Assembly: GCF_937976265.1 (NCBI RefSeq)
Contig: NZ_CALJRX010000112.1
Location: 1-18,265, forward strand
DNA from: an uncultured Haemophilus sp.
Lineage (GTDB): Bacteria > Pseudomonadota > Gammaproteobacteria > Enterobacterales > Pasteurellaceae
DNA: 18,265 nt
Direction: 5' to 3'
How positions within the stretch are numbered: position 1 is the first letter of the stretch; every line of letters begins with the position of its first letter. Both the position numbers and the translations under genes were made by a program. Shown here piece after piece: positions 1-7,995 of the stretch. Below the pieces are notes generated by a model. That model worked only from the letters and a program-made list of their open reading frames with translations. It did not search any database and was not told where the DNA came from.

Positions 1-1427
1 AACCCACTGGTGCATTGGATTCACAAAGCGGTCAAAATGTGATGGAAATTCTGCGTCAATTACACGCAGAAGGTCACACTATTATTATGGTAACCCACGA
101 CCGAGAAATTGCCGCCAGTGCGAATCGCGTGATTGAAATTAAAGACGGCGAAATCATTGGCGATACGCAAAAAGAAGCAGTAAAAAGTGCGGTCGAAAAT
201 CCAACCAAATCTAAACCGCACTTTGGGTTCAGTAAAGATCAATTTGTTGAAGCCTTTCGTATGTCTGTGAGTGCGATTATTGCTCACAAAATGCGTTCTC
301 TTTTAACCATGCTCGGGATTATTATCGGGATTACTTCTGTGGTTTCCGTCGTGGCATTGGGAAATGGTTCACAACAAAAAATCTTGGAAAACATTAAAGG
401 CATTGGTACAAGTACCATGACCATCTTTAATGGTACCGGCTTTGGTGATCGTCGTGCTGACCAAATGCAAAATCTGACGATTAATGACGCCACTGCCTTA
501 AGCCAACAAAGCTATGTACAAAGCGTCACGCCAAATAGCTCATCAAGTGGCACATTAATTTATGGTAACCAGACTTTCACCTCGACCAGTTTAAAAGGTG
601 TAGGCGAACAATATTTTGATGTAGAGGGATTAAAACTAAAATCTGGTAATTTATTTTCTGCTCAAGATGTTGCTGATAACAATCAAGTAGCCTTAATCGA
701 TGAAAGTGCGAAAAAGTCGATTTTCCCGGATGAAAATCCTATCGGCAAAATTGTAATGTTTAATAAACGTCCATTACGTATTATCGGCGTGGTATCGGAT
801 AAACAAATGGGCGGGGCAAGTAGTTCACTTAATCTCTATGCCCCTTATACCACCGTGATGAATCGCATTTCGGGTAGCAAAAAAATTGGTTCGATTACCG
901 TTAAAGTGGATGATTCAGTGAATACGACTGTTGCCGAAAAAGGGATTACTGAATTGCTCACCATGCGTCATGGTAAAAAAGATTTCTTTATCATGAATAG
1001 CGATACCATTAAACAAACCATTGAAAGTACAACCGGCACGATGAAATTGCTCATTTCTTCTATTGCCTTTATTTCATTGATCGTTGGTGGTATCGGTGTA
1101 ATGAATATTATGTTAGTTTCTGTCACCGAACGAACCAAAGAAATTGGTGTACGTATGGCGATTGGGGCAAGACAATCTAATATTCTGCAACAATTTTTAA
1201 TTGAAGCCGTGCTGATTTGTTTAATCGGTGGGGTGACAGGTATTCTGCTTTCGGGTTTAATCGGTCTGCTATTTAACGTATTTATGACTGACTTTACGAT
1301 GGCATTCTCAACTGGCTCAATTGTTGCAGCAGTAATCTTCTCTACCCTGATTGGTGTGATCTTCGGTTACATGCCGGCAAAACGCGCAGCACAATTAGAT
1401 CCAATTACAGCCCTTGCGAGAGAATAA
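1..1427 (+). CDS. macB: MacB, macrolide-type efflux ABC transporter (5' end cut off by window edge)
   Basis: MacB couples ATP hydrolysis in the cytoplasm to export through a periplasmic adaptor (MacA) and an outer-membrane channel. The reading frame is open to the left edge (PTGALDSQSG from base 3), so the Walker A and signature motifs lie outside. Visible are the D-loop (ALDS) and the H-loop (IIMVTHD) of the nucleotide-binding domain, then a charged linker, a transmembrane helix (around MRSLLTMLGIIIGIT), a large periplasmic domain, and a C-terminal FtsX-type membrane domain with three further helices including GGIGVMNIMLVSVTERTKEI. The roughly 475 residues seen fit the C-terminal three quarters of a MacB of about 645. 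The linker carries two opposed uptake sequences (bases 184-224), encoding KSAV and KPHF. The next gene, 83 bases downstream, is an outer-membrane efflux protein, which supports the tripartite assignment. The substrate cannot be read from the sequence. Confidence 0.93.
   Translation, partial: PTGALDSQSGQNVMEILRQLHAEGHTIIMVTHDREIAASANRVIEIKDGEIIGDTQKEAVKSAVENPTKSKPHFGFSKDQFVEAFRMSVSAIIAHKMRSLLTMLGIIIGITSVVSVVALGNGSQQKILENIKGIGTSTMTIFNGTGFGDRRADQMQNLTINDATALSQQSYVQSVTPNSSSSGTLIYGNQTFTSTSLKGVGEQYFDVEGLKLKSGNLFSAQDVADNNQVALIDESAKKSIFPDENPIGKIVMFNKRPLRIIGVVSDKQMGGASSSLNLYAPYTTVMNRISGSKKIGSITVKVDDSVNTTVAEKGITELLTMRHGKKDFFIMNSDTIKQTIESTTGTMKLLISSIAFISLIVGGIGVMNIMLVSVTERTKEIGVRMAIGARQSNILQQFLIEAVLICLIGGVTGILLSGLIGLLFNVFMTDFTMAFSTGSIVAAVIFSTLIGVIFGYMPAKRAAQLDPITALARE
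184..224. repeat. Inverted pair of uptake signal sequences inside macB
   Basis: AAAGTGCGGT at 184-193 and its exact complement ACCGCACTTT at 215-224, separated by 21 bases, within the linker between the MacB ATPase domain and its first membrane helix. The copies are translated as KSAV and KPHF. The 10-base arms could form a hairpin, but there is no T-run, so it is not a terminator. Confidence 0.9.
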
Positions 1428-1446
1428 AGAAACTTTGTAAAACACA

Positions 1447-1487
1447 AAAGAGCGGTTAAAATTCTCACTAATTTTTGACCGCACTTT
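1447..1487. repeat. Imperfect hairpin between macB and the efflux lipoprotein gene, one arm an uptake sequence
   Basis: AAAGAGCGGTTAAAATT pairs imperfectly with AATTTTTGACCGCACTTT around a short loop (ctcacta). The right arm holds an exact uptake sequence (ACCGCACTT, 1478-1486); the left arm holds a one-base variant (AAGAGCGGT, 1448-1456). No long T-run follows, so at most it weakly attenuates or protects the macB mRNA; the two genes probably remain co-transcribed. Confidence 0.55.
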
Positions 1488-1510
1488 AATAAAAAAGAAA
1501 GGAAAAATCC

Positions 1511-2878
1511 ATGTTAAAAATGAAAAAATTAACCTTAGCAATCGCAATGGCAACGGCTCTAGCAGGTTGTGCTAATATCGGCGATTCTTATAAAGCGAGC
1601 CAGCAGGATTACCAAAATTATGCGGAAATCACCAAACAATTTAATGTAAAAGAAAACTGGTGGGCACTTTATAATGACGCACAATTAAATCGTTTGGTGG
1701 AACAAGCATTAGTTAACAACAAAGATTTAGCCAAAGCGTCTGTCGCCGTAAACCGTGCTTTATATAATGCAAACCTTGCAGGTGCGAATTTAATTCCGGC
1801 ATTTAGCGGTTCAACCCAATCTTCTGCAAGTAAAAACGTTAAAACGGGTGGCAACTCAACCGTAAGTCATCAAGGTGCATTAAATGTGAGTTATACGTTA
1901 GATTTGTGGCAACGTTTAGCGGATACAGCAGATGCAGCTGAATGGACACACAAAGCAACCACTGAAGATTTGGAATCCACCAAACTTTCACTCATCAACT
2001 CAGTTGTGACAACCTATTATCAAATTGCCTACTTGAATGATGCGATCAGCACAACCGAAGAAACCATTAAATACTACAACGATATTAGCAGCATTATGCA
2101 ACGTCGTTTATCACAAGGTGTTGCGGACAGCGCAAGTGTAGATCAAGCACAACAAGCAGTGTTAACCGCGCGTAACAACTTGATTAACTATCAAACACAA
2201 CGTAAAACAGCAGAACAAACTTTGCGTAACTTACTGAACTTAAAACCGGAAGAAGCATTAAATATCAACTTCCCACACATTCTTAATGTGAAAAATGTGG
2301 GCGTAAATTTAAATGTACCGGTTTCTGTGATTGCAAATCGTCCTGATGTAAAAGGCTATCAATATCGCTTAAGCAGTGCATTCAAAAATGCAAAAGCAAC
2401 CGAAAAAGGCTGGTTCCCAGAAGTGACATTAGGCGGTAGCTTAACATCAAGCGGCACCAAAGTAGATAACGCATTGCACAATCCTGTTGGCGCAGGGGTA
2501 CTCGGTATTAGCCTACCATTCCTCAACTGGAATACCGTAAAATGGAACGTGAAAATCTCTGAAGCAGATTATGAAACCGCCCGTTTAAACTATGAGCAAA
2601 GCATTACTAAAGCCTTGAACGATGTGGATACCAACTACTTCGCCTACACACAAGCACAAAGCGCCTTTGCTAACTTACAAAAAACACACAGCTATAACCA
2701 ACGTATCACCAAATACTATCGTGATCGTTACAATGCTGGTGTTTCTGAATTACGTGAATGGCTCACCGCGGCAAATACCGAGAAAAGCTCTCAACTTTCT
2801 ATCTTGAATGCGAAATACAACATCATTCAAGCAGAAAATGCCGTATATAGCTCAATGGCAGGTTATTACTCCCGTTAA
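1511..2878 (+). CDS. Outer-membrane efflux lipoprotein, TolC/NodT (OprM/CusC-like) family
   Basis: This is the likely outer-membrane channel of the MacB pump: such proteins form trimeric beta-barrel and alpha-helical tunnels that carry substrate from the periplasm to the outside. The N-terminus is a lipoprotein signal peptide (MLKMKKLTLAIAMATALAGC) with an LAGC lipobox; Cys20 would be lipidated. The remaining residues show the two helical OEP repeats usual for the family, and the 455-residue length is typical. The start is chosen by a good AAAGGA ribosome site seven bases before ATG 1511; an internal ATG three codons later is less well placed. It follows macB by 83 bases on the same strand and is closed by a strong terminator, so macB and this gene probably share a transcript. 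Escherichia coli MacAB borrows the separately encoded TolC; here a dedicated partner appears to be supplied. I leave the symbol empty because several names are in use. Confidence 0.9.
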   Translation: MLKMKKLTLAIAMATALAGCANIGDSYKASQQDYQNYAEITKQFNVKENWWALYNDAQLNRLVEQALVNNKDLAKASVAVNRALYNANLAGANLIPAFSGSTQSSASKNVKTGGNSTVSHQGALNVSYTLDLWQRLADTADAAEWTHKATTEDLESTKLSLINSVVTTYYQIAYLNDAISTTEETIKYYNDISSIMQRRLSQGVADSASVDQAQQAVLTARNNLINYQTQRKTAEQTLRNLLNLKPEEALNINFPHILNVKNVGVNLNVPVSVIANRPDVKGYQYRLSSAFKNAKATEKGWFPEVTLGGSLTSSGTKVDNALHNPVGAGVLGISLPFLNWNTVKWNVKISEADYETARLNYEQSITKALNDVDTNYFAYTQAQSAFANLQKTHSYNQRITKYYRDRYNAGVSELREWLTAANTEKSSQLSILNAKYNIIQAENAVYSSMAGYYSR

Positions 2879-2884
2879 AATCAT

Positions 2885-2918
2885 GATTAAGGAAGTTTCG
2901 GCTTCCTTAATCTTTTTT
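2885..2918 (+). terminator. Intrinsic terminator of the macB/efflux unit
   Basis: A perfect 11-base stem, GATTAAGGAAG (2885-2895) with CTTCCTTAATC (2902-2912), loop TTTCGG, followed by six T. It begins seven bases after the efflux gene's stop codon and ends only 13 bases before the next start codon. Confidence 0.92.
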
Positions 2919-2931
2919 ATGGACATGCAAA

Positions 2932-3561
2932 ATGAAAAAACAACTGACTTTTTATTTCATTCGCCACGGTAAAACCGTTTGGAATACGGAAGGTTTAATG
3001 CAAGGTCATGGCGATTCCCCTTTAACTGAAGAAGGCGTTAATGGTGCGAAAAAAACAGGCATGGCACTTAATAACATTCCTTTTATTGCCGCTTATTCCA
3101 GCATATTAAAACGTACTATCGCGACCGCCTCTCACATTATCGGCGAACGTGATATTCCTCTTTTTCATCACCAAGGTTTAAACGAACAATATTTTGGTTC
3201 TTGGGAAGGCAAAGTTGTCGATACGATAAGAGAACATCCTGAATTCCAGCAGCTAATTAAAGATCCCGCCAATTACAAAGCTCAAGTAAATGGTGGCGAA
3301 ACATTTGAGCAATTAGGCGAACGTGCCATGAAAGCATTGCACGATATTATTAAGATTCATAATCAAGGTAATATTCTTATTGTGTCGCATGGTCATACTC
3401 TACGTCTATTGCTTGCCTTATTAAACGGCGCAACCTGGCAAAATCACCGTGATGAAGATAAATCGGTATCGCTCATTAATACCTCAATTAGCGTTGTACA
3501 TTATGACGATGAGAACGGTTTTCACGTTGAGAAAATGAATGATGCGGATCATTTAAAATAA
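2932..3561 (+). CDS. Histidine phosphatase family protein (phosphoglycerate mutase/CobC-like)
   Basis: A cytoplasmic member of the histidine phosphatase (branch 1) superfamily, which forms a phosphohistidine intermediate. The catalytic RHG motif is at residues 11-13 (FYFIRHGKTVWN), followed by the conserved GDSPLTEEG stretch. Arg61 (SSILKRTIAT), Glu84 (LNEQYFGSWEG) and the second histidine at 153 (VSHGHTLRLL) complete the expected active site. The 209-residue length is normal for GpmB/CobC-type phosphatases. Because the branch mixes cofactor-independent mutases, alpha-ribazole phosphatases and general sugar-phosphate phosphatases, the substrate cannot be told; no cobalamin genes are near. The start is ATG 2932 with a weak GGA eight bases upstream. 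The gene lies immediately behind the terminator of the efflux unit, leaving almost no room for its own promoter, and ends at a two-way terminator shared with mrp. Confidence 0.88.
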   Translation: MKKQLTFYFIRHGKTVWNTEGLMQGHGDSPLTEEGVNGAKKTGMALNNIPFIAAYSSILKRTIATASHIIGERDIPLFHHQGLNEQYFGSWEGKVVDTIREHPEFQQLIKDPANYKAQVNGGETFEQLGERAMKALHDIIKIHNQGNILIVSHGHTLRLLLALLNGATWQNHRDEDKSVSLINTSISVVHYDDENGFHVEKMNDADHLK

Positions 3562-3573
3562 GCAAATTTAGCC

Positions 3574-3619
3574 AAAAAAATAACCGCACTTTGGATGACC
3601 TAAAGTGCGGTTAATTTTT
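3574..3619. terminator. Bidirectional terminator made of an inverted uptake-sequence pair (phosphatase / mrp)
   Basis: A 12-base perfect stem, TAACCGCACTTT (3581-3592) with AAAGTGCGGTTA (3602-3613), loop of nine bases. A run of seven A precedes it (3574-3580, giving T on the minus strand) and ATTTTT follows it, so it can stop both convergent transcripts. Each arm contains an exact uptake sequence. Confidence 0.93.
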
Positions 3620-3634
3620 ATGATGTTTTTGTGA

Positions 3635-4747
3635 TTATTTCACTTCGCGGAATAAAATCTCGCTTGGAATCACAGAACCTTGCCAGTAAAGCTCAGTTGA
3701 TACTTTCTCTGCTAAATCTAAGAAAGATTTCGCAATTTCACTGTCTGGCGCTGCAACCACAGTTGGTTTACCTGCATCCAAATCTTGACGAACTTGGATA
3801 TTCAACGGTAACTGACCTAATACTTTCACATTGTATTTTTGTGCCATTTTTTCTGCACCACCAGTACCGAAAATCGCTTCGTGATGGCCGCAATTGCTAC
3901 AAATATGCATAGACATATTTTCCACAATACCTAACACTGGCACAGATACACGTTCAAACATCGATACACCTTTCACCGCATCTAATAACGCGATGTCTTG
4001 TGGTGTTGTGACTACAACTGCACCCGTTACAGGGATTTGTTGTGAAAGCGTTAATTGGATATCACCTGTACCCGGTGGCATATCGATCACTAAGTAATCT
4101 AAGCTATCCCATAAGGTTTCATTTAAAAGCTGACTTAATGCACTACTTGCCATTGGACCACGCCAAATGGTTGCATTATCTTCATCCATTAAGAAACCGA
4201 TCGAGTTTGCAGATAAACCATGTGCTTTAATTGGGGTAATATGTTGGTTATCTGGTGAAGTTGGGCGTTGATGCGGTGCACCTAACATATGTGGAATAGA
4301 TGGACCGTAAATATCGGCATCTAAAATACCCACACGAGCACCTTGAGCTTGTAAAGCAAGCGCAAGATTTACCGAAACGGATGATTTTCCTACCCCACCT
4401 TTACCTGAAGTTACCGCAATGATGTTCTTCACGCCCTTAACAGCGGGTTGATTATTCGCACGTTTTAAAGTAGCGATTTGATAATTCACCACCCATTTGA
4501 TTTCTTTACTATCGGTTACTTTTAATAATGCATCAGAAAGCTGCTGTTTCACTTGCTCTACGCCTGTGTTCCATGCAAAAGGCAATTGTAATTCAATGCG
4601 TAATACGTCACCGCCTTTTTCTACTTTCTTCAAAGTCTTTAATTCGATTAAGTCTTTTTGTAACGTTGGGTGTTGAAATTGTTGGAAAACTTGCAGAACT
4701 TGAGATTGTTGTTCTGCCGTTAAATTTTCAGAAAAAGCAGTTGCCAT
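3635..4747 (-). CDS. mrp: Mrp/ApbC iron-sulfur cluster carrier ATPase
   Basis: Mrp (ApbC) is a cytoplasmic P-loop protein that binds a labile 4Fe-4S cluster, probably bridged in a homodimer, and delivers it to target proteins. The N-terminal ~95 residues form the MIP18/DUF59-type domain. A deviant Walker A GKGGVGKS lies at residues 115-122, a Walker B-like LVIDMPPGTGD near 219-229, and the cluster-binding CSNC at Cys283 and Cys286. The length of 370 is typical. The start at ATG 4747 has AAGGA five bases upstream. It is divergent from metG across 162 bases; the same mrp-metG arrangement is known in enterobacteria, so the pair is conserved context rather than something new. Nothing appears truncated or altered. 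Confidence 0.96.
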   Translation of the reverse strand: MATAFSENLTAEQQSQVLQVFQQFQHPTLQKDLIELKTLKKVEKGGDVLRIELQLPFAWNTGVEQVKQQLSDALLKVTDSKEIKWVVNYQIATLKRANNQPAVKGVKNIIAVTSGKGGVGKSSVSVNLALALQAQGARVGILDADIYGPSIPHMLGAPHQRPTSPDNQHITPIKAHGLSANSIGFLMDEDNATIWRGPMASSALSQLLNETLWDSLDYLVIDMPPGTGDIQLTLSQQIPVTGAVVVTTPQDIALLDAVKGVSMFERVSVPVLGIVENMSMHICSNCGHHEAIFGTGGAEKMAQKYNVKVLGQLPLNIQVRQDLDAGKPTVVAAPDSEIAKSFLDLAEKVSTELYWQGSVIPSEILFREVK

Positions 4748-4909
4748 AATGTTCCTTTAATAAGTAGTAGGTAGTAGAGTAAATTTGTCAGGGATATTCT
4801 ACCCTTTTTACATATCAAATGTTAAGCTAAAAGTATAACTAAACTAGAAAAAATCACACTAATCGGGTAACATACTCGTAATTTTTGCAAAAAGAATAAG
4901 AGAAAAATA

Positions 4910-6958
4910 ATGACAACTCAACCTCGTAAAATTTTAGTCACTTGTGCATTACCTTATGCAAATGGTGCCATTCATTTAGGCCATATGTTAGAACATATTC
5001 ACGCGGATATTTGGGTACGTTTCCAACGTATGCGTGGCAATAAAGTTTATTTTGTCTGTGCTGATGATGCGCACGGCACACCAATTATGCTTAATGCCGA
5101 TAAATTAGGCATTACACCAGAAGAATTAATTGCAAAAGCAAAAGCGGATCACATCCGTGATTTTGCAGGTTTTAATATCAGTTTTGATAACTATCACTCT
5201 ACTCACAGTGAAGAAAATAAACAAATCACCGCTGAGATTTACAATAAGTTAAAAGCTAAAGGCTTCATTAAAACCAAAGTTATTTCTCAATTATTCGATC
5301 CTGAAAAGAATATGTTCTTACCGGATCGTTTCGTCAAAGGGACTTGCCCAAAATGTAAAGCAGAAGATCAATACGGCGATAACTGTGAAGTTTGTGCTTC
5401 TACTTATAGCCCGATGGATTTAATTAATCCACGTTCTGTTGTATCAGGTGCAACACCAATCATCAAAGAATCTGAACATTTATTCTTTGACTTACCGGCT
5501 TTTGAAGGCATGTTAAAAGAATGGATTCGCTCTGGCTCACTTCAACCTGAAATTGCAAACAAAATGCAAGAATGGTTTGAAAGTGGTTTACAACAATGGG
5601 ATATCTCTCGTGATGCACCTTATTTTGGTTTTGAAATTCCGGGTGCAAAAGATAAATTCTTCTATGTTTGGTTGGATGCGCCAATCGGCTACATGGCTTC
5701 TTTCAAAAATCTCTGTGATCGTGAAGGCATTGATTTTAATGAATTCTGGGGAGAAAACAGCGATGCAGAACTTTATCACTTTATCGGTAAAGATATCGTG
5801 TATTTCCACAGCCTATTCTGGCCGGCGATGTTAGAAGGGAGCGGATTCCGCAAACCAACCAATGTGGTTGCTCACGGTTATGTCACCGTAGATGGCGCAA
5901 AAATGTCAAAATCACGCGGTACATTTATCCAAGCCAGCACCTATTTAAATCACATTGATCCGGAATGTTTACGTTATTACTACGCAGCGAAGTTAAATGA
6001 TCGCATTGAAGATCTTGATTTCAATTTGGAGGATTTCGTTCAACGTGTCAATACGGATATCGTTAATAAATTAGTCAATTTAGCTTCTCGTAATGCTGGA
6101 TTTATCGCTAAACGTTTTGAAGGCAGATTAGCAGATAAATTAGAGGACGAAGCGCTTTTTGCTGAATTCACTGCTCAAGCTGAACAAATTGCTGCTTATT
6201 ATGAAAGCCGTGAGTACAATAAAGCGATTCGTGAGATCATGGCATTAACCGATAAAGCCAATAAATATATTGATGAAAAAGCGCCTTGGGTCATTGCAAA
6301 AGAAGAAGGCAAAGATGCCGAATTGCAAGCGGTTTGCTCAATGGGTATCGAGCTTTTCCGTGTATTGATGTCTTACTTAAAACCAGTTCTTCCAAAACTG
6401 GCTGAACGTGCAGAAGCGTTCTTACAAACAGAACTAACATGGGACAATATTGCTCAGCCTTTATTAGGTCATCAACTTGCTCCATTTAAACCACTTTTCT
6501 CGCGTTTAGAGAAAAAACAAATTGATGCTGTTGTGGAAGAAACCAAAGCACTGTTCGCTGAAGCAAACAAAGCGACAGAAAAAACAGCGGCAAAACCGAC
6601 CGCACTTTTAAATGTCGAACCAATTGCTGACACCATTACCATTGACGATTTTGCTAAAATCGATATGCGTGTGGCAAAAGTGCTGAAATGCGAAGCGGTA
6701 CCAGAATCTAATAAGCTCTTACGTTTTGAGTTAGACTTAGGTGATCACACTCGCCAAGTATTTTCTGGCATTAAAGCAGCTTACAACAAACCTGAAGAAT
6801 TAGAAGGTCGTTTTGTTATTGTGGTTGCAAACCTTGCACCACGTAAAATGAAATTTGGTGTATCGGAAGGGATGATTCTTTCTGCTGGTACTGGCGGAAG
6901 TGATTTATTCTTACTTTCAGCTGATAGCGGTGTCACTGCGGGTATGCAAGTAAAATAA
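4910..6958 (+). CDS. metG: Methionyl-tRNA synthetase (MetG)
   Basis: MetG charges tRNA-Met and initiator tRNA with methionine in the cytoplasm. Its class I Rossmann core carries the HIGH-type motif HLGH (residues 22-25) and KMSKS (331-335). Between them is a zinc knuckle with Cys146, Cys149, Cys159 and Cys162. A helical anticodon-binding domain follows, then a linker, and a C-terminal EMAPII-like tRNA-binding and dimerisation domain from about residue 580 (IDDFAKIDMRVAKVLKCE). The 682 residues are the normal length for the long, dimeric bacterial form. The linker contains an uptake sequence encoding PTAL. The start is ATG 4910 with a weak purine-rich ribosome site (AAGAG). It is divergent from mrp and is closed by its own terminator at 6969-6991. 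Confidence 0.98.
   Translation: MTTQPRKILVTCALPYANGAIHLGHMLEHIHADIWVRFQRMRGNKVYFVCADDAHGTPIMLNADKLGITPEELIAKAKADHIRDFAGFNISFDNYHSTHSEENKQITAEIYNKLKAKGFIKTKVISQLFDPEKNMFLPDRFVKGTCPKCKAEDQYGDNCEVCASTYSPMDLINPRSVVSGATPIIKESEHLFFDLPAFEGMLKEWIRSGSLQPEIANKMQEWFESGLQQWDISRDAPYFGFEIPGAKDKFFYVWLDAPIGYMASFKNLCDREGIDFNEFWGENSDAELYHFIGKDIVYFHSLFWPAMLEGSGFRKPTNVVAHGYVTVDGAKMSKSRGTFIQASTYLNHIDPECLRYYYAAKLNDRIEDLDFNLEDFVQRVNTDIVNKLVNLASRNAGFIAKRFEGRLADKLEDEALFAEFTAQAEQIAAYYESREYNKAIREIMALTDKANKYIDEKAPWVIAKEEGKDAELQAVCSMGIELFRVLMSYLKPVLPKLAERAEAFLQTELTWDNIAQPLLGHQLAPFKPLFSRLEKKQIDAVVEETKALFAEANKATEKTAAKPTALLNVEPIADTITIDDFAKIDMRVAKVLKCEAVPESNKLLRFELDLGDHTRQVFSGIKAAYNKPEELEGRFVIVVANLAPRKMKFGVSEGMILSAGTGGSDLFLLSADSGVTAGMQVK
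6599..6608 (-). repeat. Uptake signal sequence within metG
   Basis: ACCGCACTTT, an exact Haemophilus-type uptake sequence, read as PTAL(L) in MetG at the flexible linker before the C-terminal tRNA-binding domain. Confidence 0.9.
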
Positions 6959-6968
6959 TTTACTATTT

Positions 6969-6991
6969 AGGCGACTTTGGTCGCCTTTTTT
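6969..6991 (+). terminator. Intrinsic terminator of metG
   Basis: Stem AGGCGAC (6969-6975) with GTCGCCT (6980-6986), loop TTTG, then a T-run to 6991. It lies ten bases after the metG stop codon. This terminator is not built from uptake sequences. Confidence 0.9.
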
Positions 6992-6992
6992 A

Positions 6993-7021
6993 TTGCTAAA
7001 TAGAATCAAATACCCTACTAT
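6993..7021 (+). promoter_or_regulatory. Candidate sigma-70 promoter of tehB
   Basis: TTGCTA (-35, 6993-6998) and TACTAT (-10, 7016-7021) are separated by exactly 17 bases. Each matches the consensus at four of six positions. It sits between the metG terminator and the tehB start, where a promoter is required. Assigned by motif only. Confidence 0.35.
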
Positions 7022-7062
7022 ATCAATCAGCTATTTATCACATAAATTAAAAGGGATTCATT

Positions 7063-7923
7063 ATGACAAACGAACTTATCTGCTATAAACAAATGCCGGT
7101 TTGGACAAAAGATAAATTACCTAAAATGTTCCAAGAAAAACACAATACTAAAGTGGGGACTTGGGGCAAACTTACAGTGCTAAAAGGTAAACTTAAGTTT
7201 TATGAGCTAACTGAAAATGGCGATGTCATTGCTGAGCATATTTTTACTCCAGAAAGCAATATTCCATTTGTAGAGCCACAAGCCTGGCACCGAGTTGAAG
7301 CTCTTTCTGATGACTTAGAATGTACCCTTGGTTTTTATTGCAAAAAAGAAGACTACTTCAGCAAAAAATACAATATGACCGCAACACATGGTGATGTGGT
7401 TGATGCGGCTAAAATTATCAAACCTTGTAAAGTGCTCGATTTGGGCTGCGGACAAGGTCGTAATTCCCTTTATTTAAGTTTAAAAGGCTACGATGTGACC
7501 TCTTGGGATCACAACGAAAATAGCATTGCCTTCTTGAACGAAACTAAAGACAAAGAAAACTTGAATATTAAGACCGCTGTTTATGATATTAACACCGCCA
7601 ATATTCAAGAAAACTACGACTTTATTTTATCTACCGTGGTATTTATGTTCTTAAACCGCGAGCGAATTCCAGCCATTATTAAGAATATGCAAGAACACAC
7701 CAACCCAGGTGGTTATAACTTAATTGTCGCAGCCATGTCCACGCCTGAAGTGCCTTGTCCATTAGCCTTCTCATTCACGTTCTCTGAAGGTGAATTAAAA
7801 GAATACTACAAAGATTGGGAATTCTTAGAATACAACGAAAATATGGGCGAATTACACAAAACTGATGAAAATGGCAATCGCATTAAATTAAAATTTGCGA
7901 CAATGTTAGCAAGAAAAAAATAA
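7063..7923 (+). CDS. tehB: TehB, SAM-dependent methyltransferase linked to tellurite/oxidant resistance
   Basis: TehB is a cytoplasmic class I methyltransferase associated with tellurite resistance; in Haemophilus influenzae it has also been linked to oxidant protection and heme use. The first ~95 residues form a small beta-rich domain, and the catalytic Rossmann-like domain follows with the SAM-binding motif DLGCGQGR (residues 126-133). The 286 residues match the long Haemophilus form rather than the shorter E. coli TehB, which lacks the N-terminal domain. The start at ATG 7063 has a good AAGGGA ribosome site. It stands alone between two terminators: the membrane partner TehA is not beside it, as I recall is also the case in H. 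influenzae. Gene and order (tehB next to metG) appear ordinary for the genus. Confidence 0.93.
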   Translation: MTNELICYKQMPVWTKDKLPKMFQEKHNTKVGTWGKLTVLKGKLKFYELTENGDVIAEHIFTPESNIPFVEPQAWHRVEALSDDLECTLGFYCKKEDYFSKKYNMTATHGDVVDAAKIIKPCKVLDLGCGQGRNSLYLSLKGYDVTSWDHNENSIAFLNETKDKENLNIKTAVYDINTANIQENYDFILSTVVFMFLNRERIPAIIKNMQEHTNPGGYNLIVAAMSTPEVPCPLAFSFTFSEGELKEYYKDWEFLEYNENMGELHKTDENGNRIKLKFATMLARKK

Positions 7924-7941
7924 TTCACTAATTTAAAAAAG

Positions 7942-7983
7942 AAAATGACCGCACTTTGTCATATAAAGTGCGGTCATTTTTTT
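7942..7983. terminator. Bidirectional terminator made of an inverted uptake-sequence pair (tehB / dapD)
   Basis: A perfect 16-base stem, AAAATGACCGCACTTT (7942-7957) with AAAGTGCGGTCATTTT (7965-7980), around a seven-base loop. T continues to 7983 and A-rich sequence precedes it, so both converging transcripts can end here. Each arm contains an exact uptake sequence. Confidence 0.94.
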
Positions 7984-7995
7984 ATGGTATTTTAA

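Noticed and set aside
3631..4749. Plus-strand open frames of 60-95 codons opposite mrp
   Set aside because: They lie wholly against a well-conserved gene, have no ribosome sites and show no family resemblance.
4764..4777. Tandem GTAGTAG GTAGTAG between mrp and metG
   Set aside because: Only two 7-base copies; too short to support a phase-variable repeat or an operator.
6325..6333. GCAAGCGGT resembling the Actinobacillus-type uptake sequence (ACAAGCGGT)
   Set aside because: A single inexact copy inside metG coding sequence, whereas the window has 17 exact Haemophilus-type copies.
7063..7923. A tellurite-resistance operon or mobile resistance island around tehB
   Set aside because: tehB is alone, flanked by terminators and housekeeping genes, with no tehA, transposase or repeats; it is a normal chromosomal gene of the genus.
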